From contig JBHELB010000067.1 in NCBI GenBank assembly GCA_041859045.1, positions 94,025 to 158,024 of the forward strand: 64,000 bases of DNA. The letters run 5' to 3'. Made by a program: the position numbers and the translations under genes. The notes under the pieces were generated by a model, which was not told where the DNA came from, searched no databases, and worked only from the letters and a program-made list of their open reading frames with translations. Each line of letters starts with the position of its first letter. Within the stretch, counting starts at the first letter, position 1. Positions 45,520-54,248 of the stretch are shown in pieces. This DNA comes from JBHELB01 sp041859045 (lineage in GTDB: Bacteria; Hydrogenedentota; Hydrogenedentia; Hydrogenedentales; SLHB01).

Positions 45520-46994
45520 GGCGCGTTCTCCCGGGTGAGATAGACTATGCTGGGGGACTCGGGCGCATTGTGCCCTGGCGAGGTCGAGAGCACAAGGTCC
45601 GCACGACCGTCGCCATTGACATCCAGCGGGGCAATTCGGAATTCCGGCGCGATGGGCGCGATCAAGGCCGGCTGTTTTGTAAACGTGCCGCCTTGGGCAA
45701 GAAAGACGGCGGCCCGGCCCGGTTGGTCACACGCCAGCAGGTCATTGCGTCCGTCGCCGTTGAAATCCGCAGTCAAATTGAGCAACTCTCCGGCAACATA
45801 GCGCCTGAAAAGTGGAGGATTGAAAACGGGAGGTTGTGCAAGATCGACCACAATCTCTCCACTGCACGTCGGTTCATTTGCGAAACGCCCGTTTTCGTCA
45901 CGCAAGTAAACGCGAATGCGGTGATTGATCTGTGATTGGGTGAGAAATCGGGTAACACTTTCTCTGGTGCCCCCATCCACCAGACCCGTTTCCGCAACGC
46001 TCAGGTCGAGGCGGCCATCGTGGTTGAAGTCCACAAAAGCGCCACTGGAGCGGAACGCGCGTGAGCGCACAATGTGGGCGGTTTTTCCGCCGTCGACGCT
46101 TGCGTAAAGCGTGAACAGCGGCTCGGCCACGAGGGTGAGTTCCGCCGAACGCCACTGGCCCCCAAGCAGATCGAATCCTGCGCCCGCTTTGCGCGGAAAG
46201 ACCTGTACGTAATCAGGTACCACGGCGCTGGTCCATTGCTGCGTTTTCTCAGGCAAGATCGCATAGTTTTGGCCGGGATCCAGCGTGTACGTCGTGGCGG
46301 TGAACCGCGCGCCATGCTCAGTCAGGAGGTCCCGAGCGATGACCTGGACGTTGGAGCCCTGCACGGAGACTCGGCAGTTTTCTCTTCCCGTGGCGGACGC
46401 GAGAGTACGGTCTTCCGCGGGCCAGAGCTGTTGTGGGTGGCCATTGGCGACCCGTAACGGGGGGTATACCGGCAGGGGGGGCGCAGGGACATAGCCATTC
46501 GGGCCATCCTGGTAGATGACCAAGCCCGATGGGCGCGGCATGGCCAATTCCGGCTGATCGTCGCTGTTGAGATCGTGGAGAAAGTGCTGGAATGATACCT
46601 GCTGCCCAGTCTTGGGCGTGTTCTCGGCGTCGAGCATTGGACAAGGCAATGGCTGAGAACGGAGTTTTTCCCATTGCGCGTTTTTGTAGTGATAGGATTC
46701 GAGGGCGGCTGCGCTCCAGATAAATAGCTGCCCTTTCCACAGATCCATATACGCAAACGCGTCGGGAATGGGCAGGGGCGCGCGTTCATTTTCCGGGAAA
46801 AGACCGTCCCGCTGAAAACGGACCTCGCGGTCAAACACCAAATCATTCTTGCCGTCACCGTCAATATCGGCGATGCGGAAGTTAACCGGCGCTTCGCCAG
46901 TCAGCGTATTGGGGGTCTCGATATGAACGGGGGGCAAGTCCTGCCGAAGGAAGACAGCGCCCGCCGCCAAGGCTAGCGCAGCCAGGGCGGTCAT
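45516..46994 (-). CDS. Exported FG-GAP/VCBS repeat protein, first of a pair
   Basis: From the ATG at 46994 the protein has 492 residues: a hydrophobic N-terminal segment (TALAALALAAGAVFL), then repeats with acidic loops: DIDGDGKNDLVFD, DLNSDDQPELAMP, DFNHDGRLDLSVA, DFNGDGRNDLLAC and DVNGDGRADLVLS. These match FG-GAP/VCBS repeats typical of secreted or outer-membrane proteins. Its start overlaps the ABC permease stop (ATGA) and its stop overlaps the second VCBS gene. The frame upstream to 47138 is not used because of this overlap. Confidence 0.8.
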   Translation of the reverse strand: MTALAALALAAGAVFLRQDLPPVHIETPNTLTGEAPVNFRIADIDGDGKNDLVFDREVRFQRDGLFPENERAPLPIPDAFAYMDLWKGQLFIWSAAALESYHYKNAQWEKLRSQPLPCPMLDAENTPKTGQQVSFQHFLHDLNSDDQPELAMPRPSGLVIYQDGPNGYVPAPPLPVYPPLRVANGHPQQLWPAEDRTLASATGRENCRVSVQGSNVQVIARDLLTEHGARFTATTYTLDPGQNYAILPEKTQQWTSAVVPDYVQVFPRKAGAGFDLLGGQWRSAELTLVAEPLFTLYASVDGGKTAHIVRSRAFRSSGAFVDFNHDGRLDLSVAETGLVDGGTRESVTRFLTQSQINHRIRVYLRDENGRFANEPTCSGEIVVDLAQPPVFNPPLFRRYVAGELLNLTADFNGDGRNDLLACDQPGRAAVFLAQGGTFTKQPALIAPIAPEFRIAPLDVNGDGRADLVLSTSPGHNAPESPSIVYLTRENAP

Positions 46995-47782
46995 AGGCGC
47001 AGATCCCGGCGGTGCATGGCGAAGAGCGCGAGCGCGGTGAAGAGGCAAAACCAGACGCCGCATACCGCGGCGCAATGCCAGGCGCCCGGATTCCAGTGTG
47101 GCTCGATAAGCTGGGTCATATCCTTGAACGGCTGCCACGGGGTTTCAACGTAGCTGGAAAAGATGAAGGGGGCGATTCCAAGACGATGTTTAACCATATC
47201 GACAAGAAGCCAAAGCAACAACGCCGTGCCCATCGCCGAGGCCAAGGTGCGCGTCAGGAGCGCGATGCATACGCCATACGCCACGGCCGTAAAAAACGGC
47301 AACAGACTCAGCCCCATTCCGGCTAGATAGGTTCTGCGCATGTCCGAGGCGGTGTAGCCTAATTCGCCGCCGTAAGAGACGCCGTAGAGATCGCCCCAGA
47401 GTAGGGTCAATCCCCACGTAAGGGCGCTCGTGGCCAGCAAGAGCAACACGACGTAGAGCATGCCCAAAAGCAGTTTGGCGAAGACAAAGTCCGACCGCAG
47501 CATAGGGCGCACCAGAATCAGGCGGACGGTGCCGTGGGTGAGTTCAGAAGACGTCTGGGTTACGGAAAACAGAACAACAACCAACAAACCCAGCAGATTG
47601 AGGGCGCCCGTCGTGGCGCTCACAATAAAGGCGTAATCCGAAACTACATCGCGCCGGATAGGCTGAAGCAACAGCGCCCCAAACACGCCGAGAAGCACCA
47701 CGACAATTCCGCCGTAGGAGGACCTCAACCGCACGGCTTTGGTCAATTCCGTCATCAAAAGAAGAGTGATTCGCCGAATCAT
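46991..47782 (-). CDS. ABC-2-type transporter permease
   Basis: The 263-residue protein has about six hydrophobic segments with the ABC-2 pattern: an N-terminal helix, SSELTHGTVRLILVRPMLRS before the next helices and a charged C-terminal tail. It forms the membrane part of the ABC exporter with the ATPase upstream (four-base overlap). The following genes encode FG-GAP proteins, also overlapping. Whether these proteins are its substrates is unproven; ABC-2 systems usually move small molecules or lipids. Confidence 0.85.
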   Translation of the reverse strand: MIRRITLLLMTELTKAVRLRSSYGGIVVVLLGVFGALLLQPIRRDVVSDYAFIVSATTGALNLLGLLVVVLFSVTQTSSELTHGTVRLILVRPMLRSDFVFAKLLLGMLYVVLLLLATSALTWGLTLLWGDLYGVSYGGELGYTASDMRRTYLAGMGLSLLPFFTAVAYGVCIALLTRTLASAMGTALLLWLLVDMVKHRLGIAPFIFSSYVETPWQPFKDMTQLIEPHWNPGAWHCAAVCGVWFCLFTALALFAMHRRDLRL

Positions 47783-48678
47783 GAGTTCAGCACCTTGAAG
47801 AAATAATCCTGAAGCGTTCGCCGCTGCGGAATGACGCCCGATATCAGGTAGCCCTGGCTGACCAAAAACACCGTGAGCTGATGGATAGTGCCTCCCGCCA
47901 GGCGCACGCGCAATCTGCTTCCAGTGAGTTCGGCCGATTCCACCCAGTCCTGCTCCGCCAAGCGTTTAACGGCGGCCTCGGGCGAGTTCACCAACACTTC
48001 CACCTGGCTCTGGTCAAAAGAGACCAAGGCTTCCGTGCGTTCGCACGCGATCAAGCGGCCCTTGTTCAGGATAGCAACCCGATCGCATAACGCTTCCACT
48101 TCATGCAATTGGTGGCTCGCGTACACGATCGTCACGCGGGCTTGCGTCGCCAAGCGACGCAGGAGCTTCAAAATATCCTGCGCGGTTTCCGCGTCGAGAC
48201 CGGTGGTCGCTTCGTCCAAAACCAGCAACTCCGGCTCGCCGAGCAGGGCCTGCGCCAAGCTCAAACGCTGGCGCATGCCATGCGAGAAGGTTCCAACTTT
48301 ACGTCCCGCGCAATTGAGCAGACCCACCAGGTCGAGGGCCCGATCCACCGTGATCTCACGCCCGGAGATTTGTGCCAACACCATCAGATTCCGCCGCGCG
48401 GACAAGGAATCGTAGAACGAGGGACGTTCGGTTACGATCCCCATGCGTGGCGCAATTTCGAGGAAATTCTTGTGCAGATCCCGTCCAAATAGCGATACCG
48501 TGCCGGACGTTGGGCGCACCAAGCCGGAAATCATCTGGAGCGTTGTGCTTTTCCCCGCGCCATTCGGCCCGAGAAGACCAACGACCTCGCCGGCCTCCAC
48601 CTCAAAGGAAAGACCGCTTACGGCCACGACCGAGCCATAGACTTTGGTGAGACTGCTTAATTGGATGCACGTAGCCAT
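47779..48678 (-). CDS. ABC transporter ATP-binding protein
   Basis: The 299-residue protein has Walker A GPNGAGKSTTLQM, the signature FSHGMRQRLSLAQAL, Walker B ELLVLDEATTGLD and H-loop IVYASHQLHE, followed by a C-terminal regulatory domain of about 70 residues, as in DrrA/CcmA-type subfamilies. It powers the ABC-2 permease encoded next. Its ATG lies ten bases after the recJ stop. The frame upstream to 48921 overlaps recJ and is not used. Confidence 0.93.
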   Translation of the reverse strand: MATCIQLSSLTKVYGSVVAVSGLSFEVEAGEVVGLLGPNGAGKSTTLQMISGLVRPTSGTVSLFGRDLHKNFLEIAPRMGIVTERPSFYDSLSARRNLMVLAQISGREITVDRALDLVGLLNCAGRKVGTFSHGMRQRLSLAQALLGEPELLVLDEATTGLDAETAQDILKLLRRLATQARVTIVYASHQLHEVEALCDRVAILNKGRLIACERTEALVSFDQSQVEVLVNSPEAAVKRLAEQDWVESAELTGSRLRVRLAGGTIHQLTVFLVSQGYLISGVIPQRRTLQDYFFKVLNS

Positions 48679-48688
48679 AAAGAGGATT

Positions 48689-50428
48689 CTAGCATGTTGC
48701 CGAGGCGGAATCAGGTGCGGACGCAAAGGCCTCACCGGCACGGCAGAGGTCGCGCACGAGGAGTTGTAATGTGTTGCCCCCGCGGAAGCGGTCGTACTGA
48801 ATACAGAACGCGAGGTCCAGCGTCGGCCACGAGGCGATTTCCTGCGCCCGTTCGCCCGTTCGAAAGGCGATGGCGGGGAAGATGGAAGGGCCTTCTTGCA
48901 CCGCAAACTTGAGGTGTCCACCGCTGACTTCCCGCAGAGAATTGGGGGCGAGCTGCATGTTCATGCTCGCGAATACCGGCTCGGGGTTGCCGATGCCGAA
49001 CGGTTGGAGCAGTTCGACCGTGCGCATCAGTTCGGTGTTTACCTCGCTGAGACCCACCTGCGCGTCGATTTTGAGACGGGGGCATAGATTCCCGGCGGGA
49101 AGGGCCGTTGCCGCTTGGGTTTCGAATGCCGCCGCGAACGCCGGAATATTTTCCTCGCGTATCGTTAGTCCCGCGGCGCTGCGGTGGCCGCCGAAGCGAA
49201 CGAGGTGTTCTCTGCACCCCTCAAATGCCGCCGCGATGTCGAAATCGTCTATGCTACGGGCGGAACCTCGGCCCTCACCGGCCTCGTCGAGCGCAATGAG
49301 CACGATCGGGCGATAGTAGCGCGCCTGCAAGCGCGAGGCCACAATACCGATAACCCCCGGGTGCCAGCCGTGCCGCGCCAGAACGACGCTGCGCTGTCTT
49401 TCTTCGAAGTTGGCCTGCAATAGCGATTCGGCCTCTTCGGTCATTTCGGTTTCGATGGTGCGGCGCTCGGCGTTGGCCGCATCCAGTTCCTCGGCGATAG
49501 CCGCTGCTTCCTGCGCGGAATCCGTCGTGAGAAGATCCACGCCAGATTGCCCGTTCCCTACTCGGCCGCCTGCATTCAGACGCGGGGCAATTTGGAAGGC
49601 CACGTCGCCCGCGCGCAACTGGGCAAGATCCGTCTTGGCGATTTGAGCCAGCTTCACCAGTCCCACGCGCTGGCCTTTGCGCGCTTCGATCAATCCCAAC
49701 GCGGCAATCACGCGGTTTTCCCCACGCAACGGCACCATGTCGGCGATTGTGCCCAGGGCGGCAAGGTCCAGGTCGTGGATTTCACCGGTCAGCGCGATGG
49801 CCAGCTTTAACGCGACCCCTGCGCCGCACAGATCCGCCGCAGGATGTTCGGCCGCCTCACGCTTCGGGTTTACGACAGCGATTGCAGGGGGAAGCGCAGC
49901 TTCAAGTATGTGGTGGTCGGTGATGATGAGGTCGATGCCCAGGCGCTGCGCCGCCTCGGCGGCGTCCATGGCCGTCGCCCCATTGTCCGCCGTCACGATC
50001 AGGTGCGCGCCCTGGTCCTTGGCCCATTGCACGCGGTCCGGGCTCAGCCCATATCCTTCGAGTACACGGTTCGGCATGCCGTAAGAGCACTGCATTATCC
50101 CGTAGCGGCGCAACGCCGACAGCAGGATCGCCGTGCCAGCGATACCGTCCACGTCGTAATCGCCAAAGACCAGCACATGCTCGCCACGTTCGCGGGCCTG
50201 CTGAAGCCGGGCTACCGCTTTGTCCATGTCCGTCAGGAGAAAAGGATCGCTGAGCGTATCGAGAGAAGGGTATAGAAAGCGCTCGCCCTCTTCTGGGGTA
50301 TGAACACCGCGCAGAATCAGCAAGTGAGCAGCTTGGCGGGGAATCCCCATCGCGCGAGCCAACACGTCGATCTGCGGCCGGTCCTGCGGAGACAATGTCC
50401 ATTGTTTGCGCACCCGCGTCAGGCTCAC
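48689..50428 (-). CDS. recJ: Single-stranded-DNA-specific exonuclease RecJ
   Basis: The 579-residue protein has the DHH-family motifs: HVLVFGDYDVDGIAGTAILL (motif I), IVTADNGATAMDAAEAA and DLIITDHHIL (motif III), then DHHA1-like TGEIHDLDLAALGTIADMVPL and the later QRSVVLARHGWHPGVIGIVA. RecJ degrades 5' ends of single-stranded DNA in recombination and mismatch repair. It starts with GTG overlapping the cmk stop (GTGA). Confidence 0.95.
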   Translation of the reverse strand: MSLTRVRKQWTLSPQDRPQIDVLARAMGIPRQAAHLLILRGVHTPEEGERFLYPSLDTLSDPFLLTDMDKAVARLQQARERGEHVLVFGDYDVDGIAGTAILLSALRRYGIMQCSYGMPNRVLEGYGLSPDRVQWAKDQGAHLIVTADNGATAMDAAEAAQRLGIDLIITDHHILEAALPPAIAVVNPKREAAEHPAADLCGAGVALKLAIALTGEIHDLDLAALGTIADMVPLRGENRVIAALGLIEARKGQRVGLVKLAQIAKTDLAQLRAGDVAFQIAPRLNAGGRVGNGQSGVDLLTTDSAQEAAAIAEELDAANAERRTIETEMTEEAESLLQANFEERQRSVVLARHGWHPGVIGIVASRLQARYYRPIVLIALDEAGEGRGSARSIDDFDIAAAFEGCREHLVRFGGHRSAAGLTIREENIPAFAAAFETQAATALPAGNLCPRLKIDAQVGLSEVNTELMRTVELLQPFGIGNPEPVFASMNMQLAPNSLREVSGGHLKFAVQEGPSIFPAIAFRTGERAQEIASWPTLDLAFCIQYDRFRGGNTLQLLVRDLCRAGEAFASAPDSASATC

Positions 50429-51099
50429 AGCTTCCTCCGTGCAAGGGTAACGATCGCGTCAACGACTTGGTCTATACCAAGCCCCGTCGTATCGACCAGT
50501 TCGGCGTCGTCTGCGCGACGCAACGGCGCGACCGCACGGGTTCGCGTCTTCTCGTCGCGCTCGTGGATTTCCGCGCGCAGCGTCTCGAAATCCACCGCCA
50601 TTCCCTTGTCCTCAAGCTCTTTCATGCGCCGCCGGGTCCGTTCATCGAGGGATGCGTCGAGAAAAATTTTGCAGCGCGCCACCGGAAAGACCACGGTCCC
50701 CATGTCGCGGCCCTCGGCCACCGTTGGACGGCGCGCGCCGAAGCGGCGCTGCAACTCCACGAGATGCGCGCGCACCTCCGGATTCTGATCGAGCCGCCAA
50801 ATCTCGCGCGTCACTTCCGGAGTCCGGATATCGGCGCTGATATCGTGACCATCCACGAGCACCTGAAGACCTTGCGCTGTCTCAATCAACTCAAGCGGCA
50901 TGGCCCGCGTCGCGTCGGCCAAGGCGTTGCCATCGCTAAGGTCAATCCCACGATGCATGGCCCACCAGGTCGCCGCGCGGTACATCGCGCCCGTGTCGAG
51001 AAACGCAAAACCCAGCGTTTCGGCGACTCTGCGCGCCACCGTGCTCTTGCCCGCACCTGCGGGACCGTCGATAGCGACGATTTGCGTGATGTCCGTCAT
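50425..51099 (-). CDS. cmk: Cytidylate kinase
   Basis: The 224-residue protein has the CMP-kinase P-loop AIDGPAGAGKSTVARRVA, the DTGAMYRA motif (39-46) and VAEGRDMGTVVFPVA with the nucleotide-binding Arg and Asp. It phosphorylates CMP and dCMP. It overlaps both neighbours: mtnA stop at 51096-51098 and recJ start by four bases. Length and motifs fit the standard bacterial enzyme. Confidence 0.95.
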   Translation of the reverse strand: MTDITQIVAIDGPAGAGKSTVARRVAETLGFAFLDTGAMYRAATWWAMHRGIDLSDGNALADATRAMPLELIETAQGLQVLVDGHDISADIRTPEVTREIWRLDQNPEVRAHLVELQRRFGARRPTVAEGRDMGTVVFPVARCKIFLDASLDERTRRRMKELEDKGMAVDFETLRAEIHERDEKTRTRAVAPLRRADDAELVDTTGLGIDQVVDAIVTLARRKL

Positions 51100-52148
51100 G
51101 ATCGCGCCGCCTCGTCCATGGCGTGCGCGATGGACTCTCGGTACGGCGGGCGAAGAATACCGCGCTCGGTGATGATTCCCGCGATCAGGTCCGCGGGGGT
51201 GACGTCGAACGCCGGGTTATAGACCTTGATACCAGAGGGGGCCGTCACGCGTCCAAAGCCGTTCGTGATTTCCTCGGCGGCACGTTCTTCAATAGGGATG
51301 CCGCGGCCATCCTCGAGGTTCATATCGAAAGTGCTCAGCGGCGCGGCGACGTAGAACGGCACGCCATGCGCTTTGGCCGCCAACGCCACCGAATACGTGC
51401 CGATCTTGTTCGCCGTGTCGCCGTTGGCCGCGATACGGTCCGCGCCGACCACGACGAGCTGCACACGCCCCTCGCGCATCACCTGCGCCGCCATGTTGTC
51501 GCAAATGAGCGTCACGTCAATGCCCGCGCGCTGAAGTTCCCACGCGGTGAGACGCGCGCCCTGCAATAGCGGCCGCGTCTCGTCCGCATAGACCGAAAAT
51601 AGCCGCCCTTGCTCGTGCGCGCTGAACATTACCGCCAGCGCCGTGCCATAGGCGGCTGTCGCCAAAGCGCCCGCGTTGCAGTGGGTCAATACGCCTGTAC
51701 CGTCCGCAATTAAGCCCGCGCCGTGTCCGCCGATCGCCCTACAGCGGCGCTTATCTTCCTCACAAATCTCGATAGCCTCGGCTTCCATACGCGCCAGAAA
51801 GGCCTCAAGGGATGTCGCCGGTTCCTGCGCCACCGTTTTCATCCGATCCAGCGCCCAGAAGAGGTTCACCGCCGTTGGCCGCGAGGTGGCCAGGTAATCC
51901 GCCGTCTCCAGGGCTGTCGCACGGGCGGCCTCGAGCGTCTTTGGGCTCTTTTCGTGAAGCCCCACCAACACCCCGAAGGCCGCGCAGACGCCAATCGCCG
52001 GTGCCCCGCGTACGCGCAGACTCTTGATCGCTTCCCATACGTCTGCCGCCGCGTTCAAGGTGATTTCCTTGTATTCCAACGGCAGCAGCGTTTGGTCTAT
52101 GATGGACAATGAACCGTGGGTCCACTTTGCCGGCTCGACCGAGACCAT
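51096..52148 (-). CDS. mtnA: S-methyl-5-thioribose-1-phosphate isomerase
   Basis: The 350-residue protein has VWEAIKSLRVRGAPAIGVCAA, the catalytic Cys in VLTHCNAGALATAAYGTAL and the catalytic Asp in VVVGADRIAANGDTANKIGTY, the key residues of MtnA, which converts methylthioribose 1-phosphate to the ribulose form in methionine salvage. eIF2B-like relatives lack this combination. GGAGGAG lies close before the ATG at 52148. It is the first gene of a seven-gene unit. No other salvage genes are adjacent. Confidence 0.95.
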   Translation of the reverse strand: MVSVEPAKWTHGSLSIIDQTLLPLEYKEITLNAAADVWEAIKSLRVRGAPAIGVCAAFGVLVGLHEKSPKTLEAARATALETADYLATSRPTAVNLFWALDRMKTVAQEPATSLEAFLARMEAEAIEICEEDKRRCRAIGGHGAGLIADGTGVLTHCNAGALATAAYGTALAVMFSAHEQGRLFSVYADETRPLLQGARLTAWELQRAGIDVTLICDNMAAQVMREGRVQLVVVGADRIAANGDTANKIGTYSVALAAKAHGVPFYVAAPLSTFDMNLEDGRGIPIEERAAEEITNGFGRVTAPSGIKVYNPAFDVTPADLIAGIITERGILRPPYRESIAHAMDEAARS

Positions 52149-52175
52149 GAGGCTCCTCCAATTAATGAGGTCCGT

Positions 52176-52204
52176 ATGCTACCGAACCTGTCTGCGGATG
52201 ACAA
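52176..52204 (-). promoter_or_regulatory. Promoter of the mtnA-cmk-recJ-ABC-FG-GAP unit
   Basis: TTGTCA (52199-52204) and TAGCAT (52176-52181) on the minus strand are 17 bases apart, about 25 bases before the mtnA ATG. It overlaps the 5' end of the divergent GH172-like gene. Confidence 0.5.
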
Positions 52205-54248
52205 CTTACCGCAAACAGGATACGTGGCGAACCGCAGCGGAGACGTTTTTGTGCACCGTAGTGTGAAGGGATTTCTGCGTATCGCAGCGCTCGCTATCCT
52301 TCTTTTGGGCGTCCATTGCGGACAGACTCCGCCGACCGATGCCAAGCCAGGCCAATCTTCGCTACGCGTTCCGCCTCTGACCGCCGATCTCCATGTTCTC
52401 CCCACGTATCGCGCGGGCAAGACCTCTGCGGTGATGGGGCTTGAGACCCGGGCGGGGCTTGAACGCCACGTTGCGACGGGACAGCGCCAGACGCTGTTGA
52501 GTGTGGAAGGGCAGGGAAGTGTCCGTCATATTTGGCAGACGGAGAAGTGGCCGACCTGCGTTTTGGAAATCACCGTGGACGGCGAGGCCACGCCGAGCAT
52601 TGTCGGCACGATGAAGCAGTTAACCGAGGCGGCACTTCGCTGCTCGCCGAGCCTAATCGCCCCTGCGGCGGCGCAAGTGCCGAAGGAGTCTTACAATCTC
52701 TACCTGCCTATTCCGTTTTCCCGCAGTATCCGCATAGACGCCGTTGTCTCGCCGGAGTTATCTCCGCCGCGTCTGAGCCTATCCTTCTTTCAGATTGACT
52801 ACCGCCTCGACGACCCCTCGTTGGCGGGGGCGCGCCTACGGCAAGAAGGACAGGGCGATGCGCTGCGGCTTCGTTACGAGGGGACCATACCTGTCCCTCC
52901 AACGGCGGCCGAGATCGCGGTTACGCGCGTGACCTTGGTGCCTGGGCCGAAGGGCGAAGCGGACGTCGCCGGCCCTGGCATCATTCGGGAATTCAAGGTC
53001 GTTCCCCCGGTGGGGCGTCTGCAAGTGTTGTTTGATGACGCAGTTACTCCCGCCATCGACGTCGAGACCGCCGATTTTACCGGACCTTTCACCTTGCCCC
53101 TGCTAGATGCCGGAGTGGCGCGCTTTCCCATGCCTTTTGCCCGCAAAGCCGTCTTTCGGCTAGCAGATAACTCGCAAGGGCAGATCGAAATCAGCATCGA
53201 GACGGTGCCGGAGATGAAATCGGCTTGGGGCTATTTTCACGCACGCTCGAACCGGGCCGCAGCGTGGCCAGGGGCGGCACCATATCCTGTGCTTCATGTT
53301 CGTGGTAGTGGAAACTGGCTCGGCATGGCGCTGTACAACACCGGTCACGATCACGGCGGAGGCGATTTTGCGGTTATCGACGAGCAGAGTTCTTCGCCGG
53401 GCTTTCTCCACGGCATCAATGGCGAAGATTACTTCGGTTTTGCGTGGTTCGGGAAAGGGCTCAACGCGCCGTTCTCGCATGCCGTCAACAACATCGCCGG
53501 GCGTGTCCGGTTTCATCTCGAGAATTCCTATCCATTTCATCAGTCGATTCAGGTGAATTGGGGTGTTCTGGAAGGACAATCCCCGCGTTCCGTGGCGTAC
53601 TGGTATCAAGACTCACCGGAGGATACAAGCGTACCTGCGAACGAGCCGAGCGCGTGGGAATGGGAGGTCTTTGGGCCTGTGGATGCGCCGTTGGCGGCAG
53701 ACGGGTATTCGCCGGATACTTCGAGTGCCGAGACGCTCTTCCGCAACCTGCCGATCGAGCAGAGTCTGGACTCTGGACAGGCTGTTCCAATGGTTCACCG
53801 CTATCACAAAGAATACCCAGGCAGTTTCCAGGGCTGGGCGCGTCAGCGGGCCGAGGGAGGACATCTCAATCTGACCTACGTCTACCGCCACGCTTTGCGC
53901 CTCGCGGACAACGGCCATCTCGCCACCTACCCACGCTGCATGATGGCGCGCAGGAGTCTTGCGTCGGAGACTGCACGCACTGCACGTTTTCAGCTCTCGT
54001 ATGATGACCCCATCGAGGTGCTCGTAAACAGGCAGCGCGCCTACCTGGACCTCGAAATCCACAACGGATTCATCACGCGCAGTTTCGACATCAACCTTCA
54101 GGCGGGAGAAAACAAGATCCTCGTGCGTCTTGCCGACACGCCAAACGTGGATACAGGATGGGCCGGGTTCTCGCTGTCGGAAGCGCTCCCCGCGCAGCCG
54201 CCCGCTGCGGGCGGGGTTACTGTGACGGCGGACTCTGGGCTGGGCTAA
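52176..54248 (+). CDS. DUF2961/GH172-like exported protein
   Basis: The product, up to 690 residues, has a membrane or signal segment around residues 30-46 (FLRIAALAILLLGVHCG), then a beta-rich body with GQGSVRHIWQTEKWP, HDHGGGDFAVIDEQSS and HGINGEDYFGFAWFG, the pattern of DUF2961/GH172 glycoside hydrolases, which act on fructofuranoside- or arabinofuranoside-type sugars. The start is uncertain: ATG at 52176 (GAGG ahead) or a GTG near 52260 just before the signal. The 3' end overlaps the convergent MEMO-like gene by 32 bases. Substrate unknown. Confidence 0.75.
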   Translation: MLPNLSADDNLPQTGYVANRSGDVFVHRSVKGFLRIAALAILLLGVHCGQTPPTDAKPGQSSLRVPPLTADLHVLPTYRAGKTSAVMGLETRAGLERHVATGQRQTLLSVEGQGSVRHIWQTEKWPTCVLEITVDGEATPSIVGTMKQLTEAALRCSPSLIAPAAAQVPKESYNLYLPIPFSRSIRIDAVVSPELSPPRLSLSFFQIDYRLDDPSLAGARLRQEGQGDALRLRYEGTIPVPPTAAEIAVTRVTLVPGPKGEADVAGPGIIREFKVVPPVGRLQVLFDDAVTPAIDVETADFTGPFTLPLLDAGVARFPMPFARKAVFRLADNSQGQIEISIETVPEMKSAWGYFHARSNRAAAWPGAAPYPVLHVRGSGNWLGMALYNTGHDHGGGDFAVIDEQSSSPGFLHGINGEDYFGFAWFGKGLNAPFSHAVNNIAGRVRFHLENSYPFHQSIQVNWGVLEGQSPRSVAYWYQDSPEDTSVPANEPSAWEWEVFGPVDAPLAADGYSPDTSSAETLFRNLPIEQSLDSGQAVPMVHRYHKEYPGSFQGWARQRAEGGHLNLTYVYRHALRLADNGHLATYPRCMMARRSLASETARTARFQLSYDDPIEVLVNRQRAYLDLEIHNGFITRSFDINLQAGENKILVRLADTPNVDTGWAGFSLSEALPAQPPAAGGVTVTADSGLG

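Noticed and set aside
48679..48921. N-terminal extension of the ABC ATPase
   Set aside because: It lies inside the end of recJ; the ATG at 48678 starts right before the normal ABC domain.
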